This document shows, one piece after another, positions 8,633-17,381 of a stretch of 64,000 nt of DNA. The position numbers and the translations under genes were made by a program. Under the pieces are notes generated by a model, which was not told the origin of the DNA, made no database searches, and saw nothing but the letters and a program-made list of their open reading frames with translations. The number at the start of each line of letters is the position of its first letter. Position 1 is the stretch's first letter. The stretch comes from Bin87 sp965220055 (lineage in GTDB: Bacteria > Chloroflexota > Dehalococcoidia > Lucifugimonadales > UBA3495), in contig CBDCPE010000004.1 in NCBI GenBank assembly GCA_965220055.1, positions 1,922,001-1,986,000 on the forward strand. The letters are read 5' to 3'.

Positions 8633-9163
8633 CTATTCGTCGACTTCGAATGTAACCAATGAGAAAAGGTCGTAGTCGGCCAGGGCCTCCCGGCCTCCGA
8701 GACCAATGAGTTCAATTACGACGCCGATGCCGGCGGTGAATCCGCCGGCCTTTTCGATCAACGCGGCGGCGGCCTTCAGGCTGCCGCCCGTCGCCACCAA
8801 GTCGTCAATGATTAGCACGCGCGCGCCCGACGGAATGTCGTCGGCGTGAACTTCCAGGGATGCCTGCCCGTATTCCAGGCTGTAATCGTACGACAGGGTG
8901 GCACCGGGAAGTTTGCCCGCCTTGCGCAGCAATACCAGCGGCAGTCCCATCCGCGTGGCCATCGGCGCGGCGAAGATGAACCCACGGGAATCGACGGCCG
9001 CCAGGCGGTCCACCCGAGCGTCGGCAGCCAAGTCCACCATTCGGGCGATGGTCTCGTTGAAAGCGTCCGGAGACAGGAGCAGGGAGGTGATGTCCTTGAA
9101 CTGCACCCCGGGTATGGGAAAATCGGGAATGTTCCGGATATGTTGGGCGAGGTCGATAGGCAT
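8633..9163 (-). CDS. apt: Adenine phosphoribosyltransferase
   Basis: Converts adenine plus PRPP to AMP. At 176 aa it is standard length, with N-terminal IPDFPIPGVQFKDIT, the adenine-binding region AVDSRGFIFAAP, and the PRPP-binding signature VLIIDDLVATGGS near residue 120. In this window it is the logical sink for the adenine released by MtnP. Probably cytoplasmic and homodimeric, as in the family. Confidence 0.95.
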   Translation of the reverse strand: MPIDLAQHIRNIPDFPIPGVQFKDITSLLLSPDAFNETIARMVDLAADARVDRLAAVDSRGFIFAAPMATRMGLPLVLLRKAGKLPGATLSYDYSLEYGQASLEVHADDIPSGARVLIIDDLVATGGSLKAAAALIEKAGGFTAGIGVVIELIGLGGREALADYDLFSLVTFEVDE

Positions 9164-9269
9164 GGCGGCAATGCTGGCACGCGCTGCTGCGGCAAACGGA
9201 TTATCCGGAGCAAGGCGGAAATTAGTCTATTCGCAGCCGATGGCACAGTCAACCGCCGACCGCGCCAGC

Positions 9270-9974
9270 CTACTCCCCCGACTGCAGGCGAGCCAGTTCG
9301 GCTTCCAGTTGACGTACCTGTTCCAGGGCGGCGTCCCGCTGGGCCTTGGCCTCGGTCAGTTCCGGCAGGTACTCGCCGGCGTTCGGGTCCCAGAAGCGGA
9401 GGGAGCCGTCGTACCAGTGGAGTTCCAGGTCCAGCGCGGCGCTGTATCCTCGGATGACGTCGCCGTCTCCGCCGGTGACCTCTATGGGTACGTACCGTCC
9501 ATCCACCAGCCGGTCGCCGGCCAGCGCGGCATTGTGGTAGCGACCACCGGTATGATCGAAGCGCCAGTATTCCTGCACGGCGTAGCCAGCGTAAATGTCG
9601 CGCTTCTCGACGTAATCCCGCCGGCCGGTGCTCTTGGACGCTACCTCCAGCACGAAGTCCGGCGGTTTTCCGATTTCACTGATGGCGTACCCGTTGGATT
9701 CCGTGATCTCCACCGGGGGAATTTCCAGACCGGTCGCCACCATGCAGTCCGGCTTGGGGGCATGGGGAATATCGCTGGGGGAGTAGCAGAGGTAGCCCTC
9801 TCCGCCGACGAACACGTCGGGACGGGAGCTGAAATGGTCCTCCAGGATCACGTAGGCGCGACTGATGTAGGGGAATTGCTCCTGCATATCGGGCGGCAGC
9901 GGCGGGTCCGGGAGGGGAGTCAATCGCGGGTGGCGGCCAGCCGAGCCGAGTTGGGATGCGGGTTTGGTGGTCAT
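9270..9974 (-). CDS. Uma2-family putative nuclease (paralog 1 of 5)
   Basis: 234-aa Uma2/DUF820-type protein with a PD-(D/E)XK restriction-endonuclease-like fold. Core motifs are PKPDCMVATGLEIPP, GKPPDFVLEVASKST, RRDYVEKRDIYAGYAVQEYWRFD and a C-terminal helical tail (PELTEAKAQRDAALEQVRQLEAELARL) that is probably a coiled coil. Catalytic acidic residues would be the D of KPD, the E of LEVAS and the following K. It stands alone, without a recognisable partner. The biological target of the Uma2 family is not established. Confidence 0.88.
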   Translation of the reverse strand: MTTKPASQLGSAGRHPRLTPLPDPPLPPDMQEQFPYISRAYVILEDHFSSRPDVFVGGEGYLCYSPSDIPHAPKPDCMVATGLEIPPVEITESNGYAISEIGKPPDFVLEVASKSTGRRDYVEKRDIYAGYAVQEYWRFDHTGGRYHNAALAGDRLVDGRYVPIEVTGGDGDVIRGYSAALDLELHWYDGSLRFWDPNAGEYLPELTEAKAQRDAALEQVRQLEAELARLQSGE

Positions 9975-10039
9975 GGCGGCCCCGGCTATGCGGCGAGTTA
10001 CGCGGTGCGGTCAGGTGCGATTATAGCATCCGGTCAGCG

Positions 10040-10444
10040 TTACCCCGACACGACGTTCTCCAGGTGTTCGATGCTGAGCACGCGCCGGCCGGCTCCCAGC
10101 CGTATTGCCACCAGGTCGATGCGCCACTGCGGTTCCACGTCCATTCGTTCCGATTCGGACAGGAAGTGCTGCGCCGTCAGGGTCAGCCGTCGCGCTTTCG
10201 CCTCCGTCAGCGATGCCTCGGGCCCGCCGTAGGAGCTGCTGCGCCGGGTGCGGACCTCCACGAACGCCCAGATCGGTCCGTCCCGGGCGACCAGGTCGAT
10301 CTCACCCCAGCGGCACCGGTAATTGGCCGCCACCACGCGATACCCTTTCGTCTCCAGATGCCGGCGCGCCAACTCTTCGCCGATTCTGCCAACCTGCCCC
10401 GGCGAGAGCCCCGAGGCCGGGCGGGCGTCATCCGGCGTCGGCAT
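10040..10444 (-). CDS. yraN: UPF0102 (YraN) family nuclease-fold protein
   Basis: 134-aa UPF0102 protein. Family motifs are GRIGEELARRHLETKGYRVVAANYRCRWGEIDLVARDG and FVEVRTRRSSSYGGPEASLTEAKARRL, i.e. the GEID/EVK-like pattern of a restriction-endonuclease fold. The start ATG 10444 lies 17 nt inside the end of rnhB, so the genes are co-translated; the open frame upstream belongs to the rnhB region in another frame. The order mnmA-rnhB-yraN echoes the common rnhB-yraN neighbourhood. Confidence 0.9.
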   Translation of the reverse strand: MPTPDDARPASGLSPGQVGRIGEELARRHLETKGYRVVAANYRCRWGEIDLVARDGPIWAFVEVRTRRSSSYGGPEASLTEAKARRLTLTAQHFLSESERMDVEPQWRIDLVAIRLGAGRRVLSIEHLENVVSG

Positions 10445-11069
10445 CTGACAGAAGCCGCGCCTGTCGCAACGGGCTGAAGGACCGGCGGTGTATCGGCGAA
10501 GGCCCCAGATCGGAGAGGCAGCGCAGGTGTCTCGCCGTCGCGTACCCCTTGTGGCTTGCAAACCCATAGCCGGGATAGCAGCAGTCTGCCCGACGCATGA
10601 CCTCGTCGCGGGCCACTTTCGCCAGGATGCTGGCGGCGGCTATCGACAGCGATCTGGCGTCGCCCTTGACCACGGCCCGATGCGGCAACGGACACTCCTT
10701 GATGGGCACCCAGTCCAGGAGCAGCGCTTCCGGCGCCGTACGCAACCGGTCCACGGCAGCCAGCATCGCCTGGATCACGGCATGCCCGATGCCGATGCGA
10801 TCGATGTCTTCGGGGTCAACCTGTTCCACCGCACAGGCCAGGGCGTTTTCGCGTATCAGCTCCGCAGCTTCCGTCCGCCGCCGCTCCGACAGCCGCTTGC
10901 TGTCGTCAATCGCCGCGAGCCACGGTTCATCGCCGGTCAGGGTGGGAGGCAAAATGACGGCGGCGGCGGCCACCGGCCCAGCCAACGGCCCTCGACCAGC
11001 TTCGTCCACGCCGGCGATCAGGTGATAGCCCTGGGCACGGAATTCCGCTTCCAGGGAGAGGTCAGGCAT
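10428..11069 (-). CDS. rnhB: Ribonuclease HII
   Basis: Removes RNA from RNA-DNA hybrids and misincorporated ribonucleotides. 213 aa, with the catalytic GVDEAGRGPLAGP (D22, E23), IDDSKRLSERRR, and the GDARSLSIAAASILAKVARD segment that supplies the other acidic residue. ATG 11069 overlaps the mnmA stop by 8 nt and starts where family members start, so the longer in-frame extension is rejected. It is co-transcribed with mnmA upstream and yraN downstream. Confidence 0.94.
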   Translation of the reverse strand: MPDLSLEAEFRAQGYHLIAGVDEAGRGPLAGPVAAAAVILPPTLTGDEPWLAAIDDSKRLSERRRTEAAELIRENALACAVEQVDPEDIDRIGIGHAVIQAMLAAVDRLRTAPEALLLDWVPIKECPLPHRAVVKGDARSLSIAAASILAKVARDEVMRRADCCYPGYGFASHKGYATARHLRCLSDLGPSPIHRRSFSPLRQARLLSDADAG

Positions 11070-12204
11070 TGACCAGCGCGGCGCCAGCGTCCTCAGCACG
11101 CGTCGTCGGTTCCTGGCCGGCGATTGGCCCTCCGCCCAGGACGGCATCGCCCCGGTAGAACACCGCCGCCTGCCCGGGGGTGATGGCACGCTGCGGCTCG
11201 CGGAACCGAACCACGGCTCCCGTGCCGCATGCCGTCACGGTGGCTGGCGCCTCCGCGAACTTGTAGCGTATCTTGACCGTCACGTCCACGGGTCCACCAG
11301 GCGACTCTCCAGACACCCACGACACCGGCTCGGCGTACAGCGTTTCCTGATACAGGTCGGCTTCGGAACCCACCACCACCTGCCGCGTATCGGGTTCCAG
11401 CCGGATCACGAAGCGCGGCGGGCCACCGGAAAGCCCCAATCCCCGTCGCTGGCCGACGGTGAAATACTGGATGCCGTCGTGCGGACCCAGCACGTTGCCG
11501 TCGGCGTCCACGATGTCGCCGGGACGCTCGTCGGTTCGCTGGCGCAGGAACTCCCGGTAGTCTCCCGTAGGGATGAAGCAAATGTCCTGGCTGTCCGGCT
11601 TGTCCGCGTTGGGGAAGCCAGCCTCCTCCGCCAACTGTCGAATCTCCGACTTGGGATAGTGTCCCGCGGGCATCAGGGTGGCCGCCAACTGCTCCTGCCG
11701 CATGCCGAAGAGTACGTAGGACTGGTCCTTGTCCGCGTCCGCCCCACGGCGCAGGGCAAGCGCGCCGGACCCGTCGGGTTCGATGCGGGCGTAGTGACCG
11801 GTGGCGACGTATGACGCCTGCAGCATCCGGGCGCGCTGGGCCAGGAAGCTGAACTTGATCTTGTCGTTGCACGCGATGCACGGGTGCGGCGTGCGTCCGT
11901 TCTCGTATTCCCGGCGGAAATAGTCGATGACGAAGGCGCGAAACTCCCGCTGCAGGTTGAGCACGTAGTGCGGCACGCCCAGGATGCGGCAGACCGCGCG
12001 GGCATCCTCAACATCGTCCAGGGTGCAGCAGCCCCGGTAGTACTCTGGCAGATCAGCCTGGTCGATGTCGTACAGCTTCATAGTGACGCCGATGACATCG
12101 TAGCCCTCCCGGTGCAGCAGCAGCGCCGCCACCGAAGAGTCCACGCCGCCGCTCATGGCGACGACGACGCGGTTGGGAATTGTATGACTGGAAATAGCAC
12201 TCAT
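11062..12204 (-). CDS. mnmA: tRNA-specific 2-thiouridylase
   Basis: Forms 2-thiouridine at wobble position 34 of tRNAs for Lys, Glu and Gln. 380 aa with the ATP-pyrophosphatase loop SGGVDSS (18-24), HPCIACNDKIKF containing a catalytic cysteine, DKDQSYVLFGM, and KPDSQDICFIPTGDYREFL with the second cysteine. Only 3 bp separate it from the PaREP1-like gene upstream, so it is probably read from that gene's promoter. Confidence 0.95.
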   Translation of the reverse strand: MSAISSHTIPNRVVVAMSGGVDSSVAALLLHREGYDVIGVTMKLYDIDQADLPEYYRGCCTLDDVEDARAVCRILGVPHYVLNLQREFRAFVIDYFRREYENGRTPHPCIACNDKIKFSFLAQRARMLQASYVATGHYARIEPDGSGALALRRGADADKDQSYVLFGMRQEQLAATLMPAGHYPKSEIRQLAEEAGFPNADKPDSQDICFIPTGDYREFLRQRTDERPGDIVDADGNVLGPHDGIQYFTVGQRRGLGLSGGPPRFVIRLEPDTRQVVVGSEADLYQETLYAEPVSWVSGESPGGPVDVTVKIRYKFAEAPATVTACGTGAVVRFREPQRAITPGQAAVFYRGDAVLGGGPIAGQEPTTRAEDAGAALVNA

Positions 12205-12207
12205 ACT

Positions 12208-12660
12208 TCAATTGTCGTCTGAGGCAACCCAATCGTCAAACGTCGCGCCGCCGGTGTATTCTTCGGGCAGTAGCCCCCATAGGACTGCTAGCAGGTATTC
12301 GGCGTCTTCGAGAGCCAGTTGCGTTCCCCTATAGTCAAGATGGATTTCATAAAAGTTTCCATGAAGCGACTCTGCGGCCAACAATGCCCTGCGGATGTCT
12401 GGTTCGTCTGGCGACTCGTCCGCTGTCTGGCGAATAACGCTTCGGATCCCTTCATGCCCGGAGTGCGCCCAACCTCGATAGCTTGCCACCGCTTTGGCCA
12501 ATTGAGCCACGGCCCCCCAACCCTTCTCTCCCGCCTGGCAAAGGTCTCCCTCAGCAAGATAAATCGGCCACTTGGACCAATATTCTTTGGCCTTGGGAAG
12601 GTGCTTGCGGATGCGGGTTTCTCGTCGGATCGGCGATTCGCGGCAGGTTCGGGGAGGCAT
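12208..12660 (-). CDS. PaREP1/HEPN-like small protein (orphan)
   Basis: 150-aa all-alpha protein. The pattern YLAEGDLCQAGEKGWGAVAQ, then VASYRGWAHSGHEGI, then LLAAESLHGNFYE is the PaREP1/HEPN-like layout: a GD-x3-A helix with a conserved W-G-A, then an LHGxFY motif. The same layout appears at 54503-54871 and 36748-37143. Unlike those, the residues just before the LHG histidine lack an arginine at spacing 4-6, so the Rx4-6H nuclease motif is absent. ATG 12660 follows a gggg-rich leader. It immediately precedes mnmA. Function unknown. Confidence 0.7.
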   Translation of the reverse strand: MPPRTCRESPIRRETRIRKHLPKAKEYWSKWPIYLAEGDLCQAGEKGWGAVAQLAKAVASYRGWAHSGHEGIRSVIRQTADESPDEPDIRRALLAAESLHGNFYEIHLDYRGTQLALEDAEYLLAVLWGLLPEEYTGGATFDDWVASDDN

Positions 12661-12768
12661 GGATTCCTCGGCAACAGCCGGCTGCTTGCGGCCACTATAT
12701 CGGTAGTATAGCATCGGCCCCATTCCCACACTCGAACCCAGACTGAAACCCACTATGGAGGCAACCCG

Positions 12769-13722
12769 ATGCCCGTCACCTTTGGATGCTCACTACCCAG
12801 CCGGGGAGCCATGGCCTCTCCCGAAAACCTGCGCAGCCTGGCCCAGCGCGCCGAGGACCTATCCTTCGACCACGTCTGGGTCAGCGACCACATCATTATC
12901 CCTCACGAGGTCTCGTCCTTCTATCCCTACGCCGCCGACGGCGTGGCTCCCTTCCAGCGGGACAACACCTACTTCGAGCCCCTGGCCGCGCTCAACTTCC
13001 TGGCCGGCTGCACCACCCGCGTGAAGCTTGGCACCCACGTGCTTATCCTGCCCTACCGCAATCCCATGCTCACCGCGAAGATCCTCGCGACCCTGGACGT
13101 GCTCAGCGGCGGCCGCCTGATCCTGGGCGCCGGCGTGGGATGGATGGAAGAGGAGTTCCAGGCCATGGGGCTGGACACCTACGCCCAGCGCGGCGAGGTC
13201 ACCGACGAGTACATCCAGATCTTCAAGGAGCTCTGGACATCCGATAGCCCTGAGTTTCACGGCAAGCATTACGACATCAGCGGCGCGGGTTTCCTGCCCA
13301 AACCCGTGCAGAAGCCCCATCCCCCCATCTGGATCGGCGGTCACACCAACCCAGCCATCCGCCGCGCCGCCAACCTCGGCGACGGCTGGATGCCCATCGG
13401 CCTGCGCCCGCCGGCCATACTGGAGCCCGAGGAACTAGCCGAGAAAGTCGCTCGCCTGCGCCGCATCAGCGTGAGGGCCGGCCGCGCCGAGAACGCGGTA
13501 GACCTGGTGTTCAGCACCGACTGCGTGTTCCACGACAAGCCACCCGCCGACCGCCGCATGGTGTCGGGCATCCCCGAGCAGATCGCCGCAGACCTGCGCC
13601 AGTACCAGGACCTGGGCGTGCAGCACTTCATCTTCAGCTTTCCTGCTGACAGCGCCGCCCAGCAACAAGAAGCCATGGAACGCTTCTCCCGCGAAGTGAT
13701 GCCCCTGATCCCCAATGACTAG
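12769..13722 (+). CDS. LLM-class (luciferase-like) flavin- or F420-dependent oxidoreductase, paralog 1
   Basis: 317-aa TIM-barrel luciferase-like protein. N-terminal LPSRGAMASPENLRSLAQRAEDLSFDHVWVSDHIIIP, then VKLGTHVLILPYRNPMLTAKILATLDVLSGGRLILGAGVGWMEEEFQAMG, then HPPIWIGGHTNPAIRRAANLGDGWMP place it in the TIGR03619-like group, which often uses coenzyme F420. The substrate cannot be inferred. A strong hairpin follows the stop codon. Confidence 0.9.
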   Translation: MPVTFGCSLPSRGAMASPENLRSLAQRAEDLSFDHVWVSDHIIIPHEVSSFYPYAADGVAPFQRDNTYFEPLAALNFLAGCTTRVKLGTHVLILPYRNPMLTAKILATLDVLSGGRLILGAGVGWMEEEFQAMGLDTYAQRGEVTDEYIQIFKELWTSDSPEFHGKHYDISGAGFLPKPVQKPHPPIWIGGHTNPAIRRAANLGDGWMPIGLRPPAILEPEELAEKVARLRRISVRAGRAENAVDLVFSTDCVFHDKPPADRRMVSGIPEQIAADLRQYQDLGVQHFIFSFPADSAAQQQEAMERFSREVMPLIPND

Positions 13723-13736
13723 ACCCGGCAGGGTCT

Positions 13737-13767
13737 GGGCGACCGCCAAAGCAATTGGCGGTCGCCC
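13737..13767 (+). terminator. Hairpin terminator after the LLM gene
   Basis: Perfect 13-bp arms gggcgaccgccaa and ttggcggtcgccc around a 5-nt loop, starting 15 nt after the stop codon; a short T-run (tttt) occurs 10 nt later. It is a likely intrinsic terminator, though the T-tract is weak. Confidence 0.6.
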
Positions 13768-14229
13768 CCCGGCCTTTTCAAGCGGGCTTTCACCGCAACC
13801 GCCGGCCGCGTTTTTGGTCCATGACTGCAACTCCGAAGACACGCGATTGGGCCGACGCCGCGATGGTGTCCATGGTCAAGGGCCAAAACAGGGCCATGTA
13901 TCATGGAAAGCTGTACCGAAAAGTAGCATCGTGCGTATAGCTCGATTTGATGGTGAGGGTTAAGTGAAGGTACGCGTACAGCCGAGAAAATCGATATCCC
14001 GGAAGACAATCCCTTTGCCAATGATTTGCTGGACCGAGAACAGCAAATCTCGGTGTTGACCAGCGTGATCAAAGCCATTGACGGTCCCTGCGTCCTTGGC
14101 ATTGATGGACCGTGGCGCTCCGGCAAGACGACTTTCCTCCGGATGTGGGCACAGCACCTTCGTAACGAGAGCTTCCCGGTTGTGAGCTTCAACGCCTGGG
14201 AGACCGACTTTTCGGGAGACACTTTTCTA

Positions 14230-15036
14230 GGTTCTGTTGACATTTCATTATAATGGCCGTATGTCAAACATCAGATTATCACCAGAACAGTGGGCCAGGG
14301 TTCTCGATTTCTTGCGTGGTTGCACCGGCCTGTACGTTGGCCGGGAAGCGGATTGCCGGCGTTTTGTCGAGGCCGTCTCATGGATTAACCGCTCTGGGGC
14401 CCAATGGCGACTGCTGCCAGCCGAATACGGGAACTGGAACAGCGTCTACAAACGATTCGCCCGTTGGACTGACCAAGGGGTCTGGGAACAGATGCATCAA
14501 CATTGCTCCGACGACCCGGATCTGGAATACCTGATCATCGACAGCACGGTGGTCCGGGCGCACCCTTGCGCGGCGGGAGCTCCCCCAAAAACGGTGGCCA
14601 GGCTGCCCAGGCCCTGGGCCGGAGCCGCGGCGGGTTCAGCACCAAGATTCACGTGAGCGTGGACGGCTTGGGCAACCCCTTACGATTCATCCTGACCGGA
14701 GGGCAACAGCACGACATCACCCAGGCGGAGGAGTTAATCGCCGGTTATGCTGGCGAGCACGTACTGGCCGACAAAGGGTACGATGCCCAGGAGTTTCGCC
14801 GACACATTCTGGAACTGGGTATGCTGCCGGTCATTCCGCCCCGCTCGAACCGCAAGGAACCCGCCGACTATGACCGGCATCTGTACCGGGAGCGCCATCT
14901 GGTCGAATGCTTCATCAACAAGATCAAGCACTATCGCCGGATCTTCTCCCGGTTTGAGAAGCTGGACACCAGATGCCTGGGCTTCCTGCATTTCACCGCC
15001 GCTCTCATCTGGTTACGGTGAAATGTCAACAGAACC
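14230..15036 (+). mobile_element. IS5-family element (IS427-like), 807 bp
   Basis: Bounded by perfect 18-bp inverted repeats beginning ggttctgttgacatttca (14230-14247 and, reversed, 15019-15036). The flanking TA at 14228-14229 and 15037-15038 is the target duplication. It lies inside the KAP NTPase gene in the same orientation and encodes one transposase in two overlapping frames. Confidence 0.93.
14261..15021 (+). CDS. IS5-family transposase, expressed by -1 frameshift
   Basis: DDE transposase in two frames. The first (14261-14656) has the N-terminal helix-turn-helix-like DUF4096 region and LIIDSTVVRAHP (first catalytic D). The second (to 15021) continues with GGFSTKIHVSVDGLG, HVLADKGYDAQEFR (second D) and YRERHLVECFINKIKHYRRIFSRFEK (catalytic E). 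The frames meet at ccccaaaaac around 14582-14590, the usual slippery run of IS427-type elements, where a -1 shift joins them. The stop lies inside the right inverted repeat. It looks intact and possibly active. Confidence 0.88.
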
Positions 15037-15422
15037 TAGCGTTATCAGACGAGATTTCGCAGGCACTACAGCGGTACCGGGGAGGGTCGTTCGGCTCAAG
15101 ATCGAAAACGTGATGGAGATGGCCAAGGAGGTTGCGTTGCGGGGGACGCCGGCGGCAATTCGACTGCTCACCGCCGGCGTTTTGGATGTCTCGCCGATTT
15201 TTGAGCGAGAACTGGGTCAAACCTTGGCGTCCTACGCTCAAGAAAGAGTGTCCGCGTACCGAGGGGCTCAAGAATCTCTAGTAGGTTTCAGAAGCACGCT
15301 TCAAGATGCGGCGCGCTCCGTCTCGGAAGCGGAAGGTGGTCTTCCCCTGGTGGTGGTCATCGATGAGCTGGACCGTTGCCGTCCATCTTATGCGGCTGAT
15401 CTCGGGGTTTTTCGATTATTTA

Positions 15423-16299
15423 GAGGGTGTCTAAAAATGGGGAAGGCGGGCCAGTCTGCGGAGTGTGAGGCCGGTCATTGCGATGTATATCCAGGTTTCG
15501 GTGGTTTCACACAATGCTTCGTAGTCCTTGCTCAACCGCCGTTGCAGGTTCAACCACCCGAAGGTGCGTTCCACGACCCACCGCCGGGGCAGGACTTGGA
15601 AGGTATGCTGCTGTGCTGGGCGCCGCACCAACTCCAGGGTCCAGCCGCACACTGTCCTGACCCACTCTACCAATTTGCCGCCGTAAGCCCCATCAGCCCA
15701 GATCACCTGTAGCCGAGGGAACCGGCCCAGCAGTCGGGCCAGCACCAACCGGGCGCCGTCCCGGTCTTGTATATCGGCAGGATGCACTGCCACCGCCAGC
15801 GGCAGCCCCAGGGTGTCCACCACGATGTGGCGTTTGCGGCCCTTCACCTTCTTGCCAGCGTCGTAGCCTCTGGGCCCCCTTTTTCACTGGTCTTCACCGA
15901 TTGGCTGTCGATGATGGCCGCGCTGGGACTGGCCTGGCGACCCTGGGCCTGCCGCACCATGGCGTGCAGGGTGTCATGTGCCCGTTGCCAGGTGCCATCA
16001 CGACGCCAGGTGCGAAAGTAATGGAACACGATGCGCCACGGCGGCAGGTCGTGGGGCAACATCCGCCAAGAGCAGCCGGTGCGGAGCACGTAGCGCATGG
16101 CGTTCACTATTTCCCGGCGTGGATACTTGACGGGTCGACCACCAGGTTTGGGCGGCGGCAACAAGGGTTCCAACAGTTGCCACTCTCGGTCGCTGAGGTC
16201 GCTGGGATACGCTGGTCGTTTCATACCCCTAAGTTACGACCAACGCCCTTATCATGCCTGGATACCTCTACCCCAATTTCGATCTTTTTAGACACCCTC
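15423..16299 (-). mobile_element. IS5-family element nested in ISAs1, 877 bp
   Basis: Perfect 15-bp inverted repeats gagggtgtctaaaaa (15423-15437) and tttttagacaccctc (16285-16299), flanked by TTA duplications at 15420-15422 and 16300-16302. It sits 20 bp inside the left end of the ISAs1 element, so it arrived later. Its orientation is opposite to its host element. Confidence 0.93.
15431..16224 (-). CDS. IS5-family transposase (nested copy), two frames
   Basis: The first frame (16224-15844) carries the N-terminal domain, with LSDREWQLLEPLLPPPKPGGRP and AAIIDSQSVKTSEKGGP (first catalytic D). The second (through 15431) has KGRKRHIVVDTLGLPLAVAV, VIWADGAYGGKL (second D) and LPRRWVVERTFGWLNLQRRLSKDYE (catalytic E). 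The frames join by a -1 shift on gaaaaaggggg, matching the programmed shifting seen in this family. It is a different IS5 subgroup from the element at 14230. Apparently intact. Confidence 0.88.
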
Positions 16300-16383
16300 T
16301 TAGAAAACAAGGATGGCGGCGAGCTTGGAGAAGCCCGGGTAGGAGATCTAGGGTCAGGGCATCCAAAGGTTTGGGGGTGCGCG

Positions 16384-17381
16384 ATGGGGCAATGGCAGGA
16401 ACCGGAAATTGGGTTGTCGCTGATCGAGGTGTTGGGCCGGTTGCCGGACCCGCGCCGCGCCCTTGGGAAGCGGCATCCTCTGGGGGCGATTTGGGGATTG
16501 GCGGTGTGCGCCATGCGGTGCGGTGCGCGCCGTCTTTACGCCATCAGCCAGCGGGGCCAGGACCAGGGCCGGGAAGTGTCCCAGGCTTTGGGGTTCACTG
16601 GGGAACGCACCCGGTGCGTGTCCACGCTGCATCAGGTGTTCACCAGATTGGACCGAGAGGCCTGCGAGACGGCCTTGGGGCAATGGCTGCAAGCGCGTGG
16701 CCGGTCCGAGGGTGCGGCGGTGGCCGAGGGTGCGGCGGTGGCCATTGACGGGAAAGCGCGGCGCGGGATACACGGTGATCGGTTGCCTGGGGTGCATTTG
16801 GTGGCGGCCTACGCCCCTCAGGCCGGGATCGTGGCTCAAGGGGGAACTACTGCTGCGCGGTAAAGGGGAACCAGCCCACCCGGTTGCCGGACCTCACGGC
16901 CATTGGGGATGCGGAACCTCCGGCGCCACCACCGGCCGTCCCGACCGACCCGCACGGTGGTCGAGTGGAACCGCGGCGGTTGTGGGCCGCTGACCGGCTG
17001 GTAGGTTACAACGACTGGCCTCACCTGGGCCAGGTATGCCGACTGGAACGTAGCGTCTGCAACCAGAACTCCACGCGGCGAGAACTGGCCGACGCCGTTA
17101 CCAGCTGGCCGCCTCAGGAAGCCAGTCCCGAAAGGCTCCTCGCCTTATGGCGGGGACACTGGGGCATCGAGAACCGAGTGCACTGGGTACGCGACGTTAC
17201 CTTTGAGGAAGACCGCTCTCAGGTACGCGTTGGCACAGCGCCCCAGATCATGGCCGCCCGGCGCAACCTCACCATCAGCGTGATCCGATTGGCTGGCGAA
17301 ACCAATATCGCCGCCGCCTTGCGTCGCTACGCCGTCCACCCATCGCGCCCATTAGCATTGATCGGCGCACCACTCCAATAA
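16384..17381 (+). pseudogene. ISAs1-family transposase, internally deleted
   Basis: The N-terminal part (16384-16863) has the family's LPDPRRALGKRHPLGAIWGL-type start and AIDGKARRGIHGDRLPGVHLVAAYAPQAG. The C-terminal part (about 16884-17381) has RRLWAADRLVGYNDWPHLGQVCRLERS and the very conserved LLALWRGHWGIENRVHWVRDVTFEEDRSQVR. The middle, with the ADALH and GGDYL segments, is missing and the frames no longer match, so it cannot make active transposase. A 15-bp tandem duplication (gagggtgcggcggtg-type) is also present near 16710-16740. Confidence 0.85.
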
